A DNA stretch of 7,542 nt from Bacteroidota bacterium (lineage in GTDB: Bacteria; Bacteroidota; Bacteroidia; Chitinophagales; LD1): NCBI GenBank assembly GCA_947457525.1, contig CANGXE010000063.1, positions 1-7,542 of the forward strand, read 5' to 3'. The position numbers and the translations under genes were made by a program. The notes under the pieces were generated by a model. The model did no database searches. It saw only the letters and a list, made by a program, of their open reading frames with translations, and was not told where the DNA came from. This document shows positions 6,344 to 7,542 of this stretch, in pieces. The stretch's first letter is position 1. Every line of letters starts with the position of its first letter.

Positions 6344-7542
6344 ATGAAAAGGAAAAATAACATCGCTGACGGCTATCCAGAGTTCGATCAACTTCATTTG
6401 CCGACCATCGAAAATGAAATTAACGCTTGGTGGAGCAAAGAGCAGATTTTTGAAAAAAGCATCAGCTCAAGACCTGAAGAAAAGCCGTTTATTTTTTATG
6501 AAGGTCCACCTTCGGCCAACGGAAAACCCGGCATTCATCATGTGATGAGCCGCACGATAAAAGATCTTTTCTGTCGTTTTAAAACTTTACAAGGTTATCG
6601 CGTAGAGCGCAAAGCCGGCTGGGATACACATGGACTACCCATCGAATTGAATGTTGAGAAGCAATTGGGTATTACTAAAGCTGATATTGGCACAAAAATC
6701 ACTGTGGCAGAATATAATCGCTTGTGCCGCGAAGATGTGATGCGTTTTACCGATGTGTGGAATGACATGACCCAAAAAATGGGTTATTGGGTGGATATGC
6801 AAAACCCATACATCACTTACGAAAACAACTATATCGAAAGCTTGTGGGCATTGCTCAAAAAACTTTACGAAAAAGATTACCTCTACGAAGGGTACACTAT
6901 TCAGCCTTATTCACCTGCTGCCGGCACAGGCCTTAGTTCACATGAGTTGAATCAGCCGGGTTGCTACAGAAATGTAAAAGATGTTTCAGCAATTGCACAG
7001 TTTAAAATCAAGGAATCGAAAACCAAGTTTAACATTGATGGGGATGTTTTCTTTTTAGCTTGGACCACCACACCTTGGACTTTGCCAAGCAACACAGCTT
7101 TGGCGGTTGGCAAAGACATTACATACATTTTAGTTAAAACTTTTAATGCCTATACGCATGAATTGAGCCATGTGATTCTAGCTAAAGATTTAATTGGGAA
7201 ATATTTCCCCGAGGCTAATGCTGCATTGAGTATTGAGGAGTATAAAAAAGGAGATAAAGCCATTCCTTATGTTTTCCTTGCAGAGTTTAAAGGCAGTGAA
7301 TTAGACTCCATTTGCTATGAGCAGTTATTGCCCTACGCCCAACCGACAGATAGCGATGCGTTTCGTGTAGTATTGGGTGATTTTGTGACAACCACAGATG
7401 GTACAGGCATTGTACACATAGCGCCAAGTTTTGGTGCGGATGACTTTCGTGTGGCGAAGCAAAATGGCATTGGAGCATTGACCTTGGTAGACAAAGCCGG
7501 AAAGTTTGTGGATGAAGTGAACGACCCTGTTTTCCCATTGCA
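6344..7542 (+). CDS. ileS: Isoleucyl-tRNA synthetase, type 2, N-terminal part (runs off right edge)
   Basis: This cytoplasmic class I synthetase charges tRNA-Ile and edits valine. The window holds 399 codons of a protein usually over 1,000 residues. Visible landmarks: FIFYEGPPSANGKPGIHHVM at 49-68 (catalytic signature, here GIHH at 63-66 instead of HIGH), KAGWDTHGLPIEL near 93-105, YTIQPYSPAAGTGLSSHELN near 185-204, the editing-domain Thr-rich peptide WTTTPWTLPSN at 240-250, and DGTGIVHIAPSFGADDF at 352-368, with the conserved editing Asp in ADD. KMSKS and the anticodon-binding domain lie beyond the edge. The sequence matches Bacteroidota IleRS of the type 2 (eukaryote-like) clade. ATG 6344 fits the usual N-terminus; an in-frame ATG at 6215 would add 43 residues with no recognisable homology. 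No stop codon occurs within the window. Confidence 0.97.
   Translation, partial: MKRKNNIADGYPEFDQLHLPTIENEINAWWSKEQIFEKSISSRPEEKPFIFYEGPPSANGKPGIHHVMSRTIKDLFCRFKTLQGYRVERKAGWDTHGLPIELNVEKQLGITKADIGTKITVAEYNRLCREDVMRFTDVWNDMTQKMGYWVDMQNPYITYENNYIESLWALLKKLYEKDYLYEGYTIQPYSPAAGTGLSSHELNQPGCYRNVKDVSAIAQFKIKESKTKFNIDGDVFFLAWTTTPWTLPSNTALAVGKDITYILVKTFNAYTHELSHVILAKDLIGKYFPEANAALSIEEYKKGDKAIPYVFLAEFKGSELDSICYEQLLPYAQPTDSDAFRVVLGDFVTTTDGTGIVHIAPSFGADDFRVAKQNGIGALTLVDKAGKFVDEVNDPVFPL

Noticed and set aside
7287..7538. Minus-strand 83-codon open frame within ileS.
   Set aside because: It lies wholly opposite well-conserved IleRS sequence including the editing motif, and its translation has no recognisable domain.

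Overview
The window comes from a Bacteroidota genome. It carries a near-complete porZ, whose product is a type IX secretion component found only in that phylum. It also has a phylum-typical RecO start and a type 2 isoleucyl-tRNA synthetase with a GIHH signature. Start sites lack recognisable Shine-Dalgarno sequences, as is usual in Bacteroidota. I cannot place it reliably below phylum; a Chitinophagales/Sphingobacteriales-like lineage is only an impression.

Layout, left to right. (1) 1-167, minus: the first 55 codons of recO, running off the left edge. (2) 159-3870, plus: two overlapping genes for large polytopic membrane proteins. The first is YfhO-like. The second resembles GT-C glycosyltransferases and carries a SPYHTEPLVW-type motif. 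Their stop and start overlap by 8 bp, so they are probably one transcription unit. (3) 3867-6203, minus: complete porZ, 778 codons, convergent with the membrane pair and sharing a TTAA in which both stop codons lie. (4) 6204-6343: a 140-bp divergent intergenic region. (5) 6344-7542, plus: the first 399 codons of ileS, running off the right edge. Coding density is very high and no gene-free stretch exceeds 140 bp. I see no RNA genes, CRISPR array, transposase or phage gene.

recO, porZ and ileS are core genes. The two membrane genes sit between recO and porZ on the opposite strand and look like an accessory pair. A link to surface glycans or lipid-linked sugars is plausible from their fold, and PorZ is a glycolipid-binding surface protein. 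A functional connection between the pair and PorZ is inference only.

No clearly new multi-gene system is visible. The best leads are the uncharacterised membrane pair between recO and porZ, a perfect 12-bp intragenic hairpin at 3087-3114, and the altered HIGH motif in IleRS.
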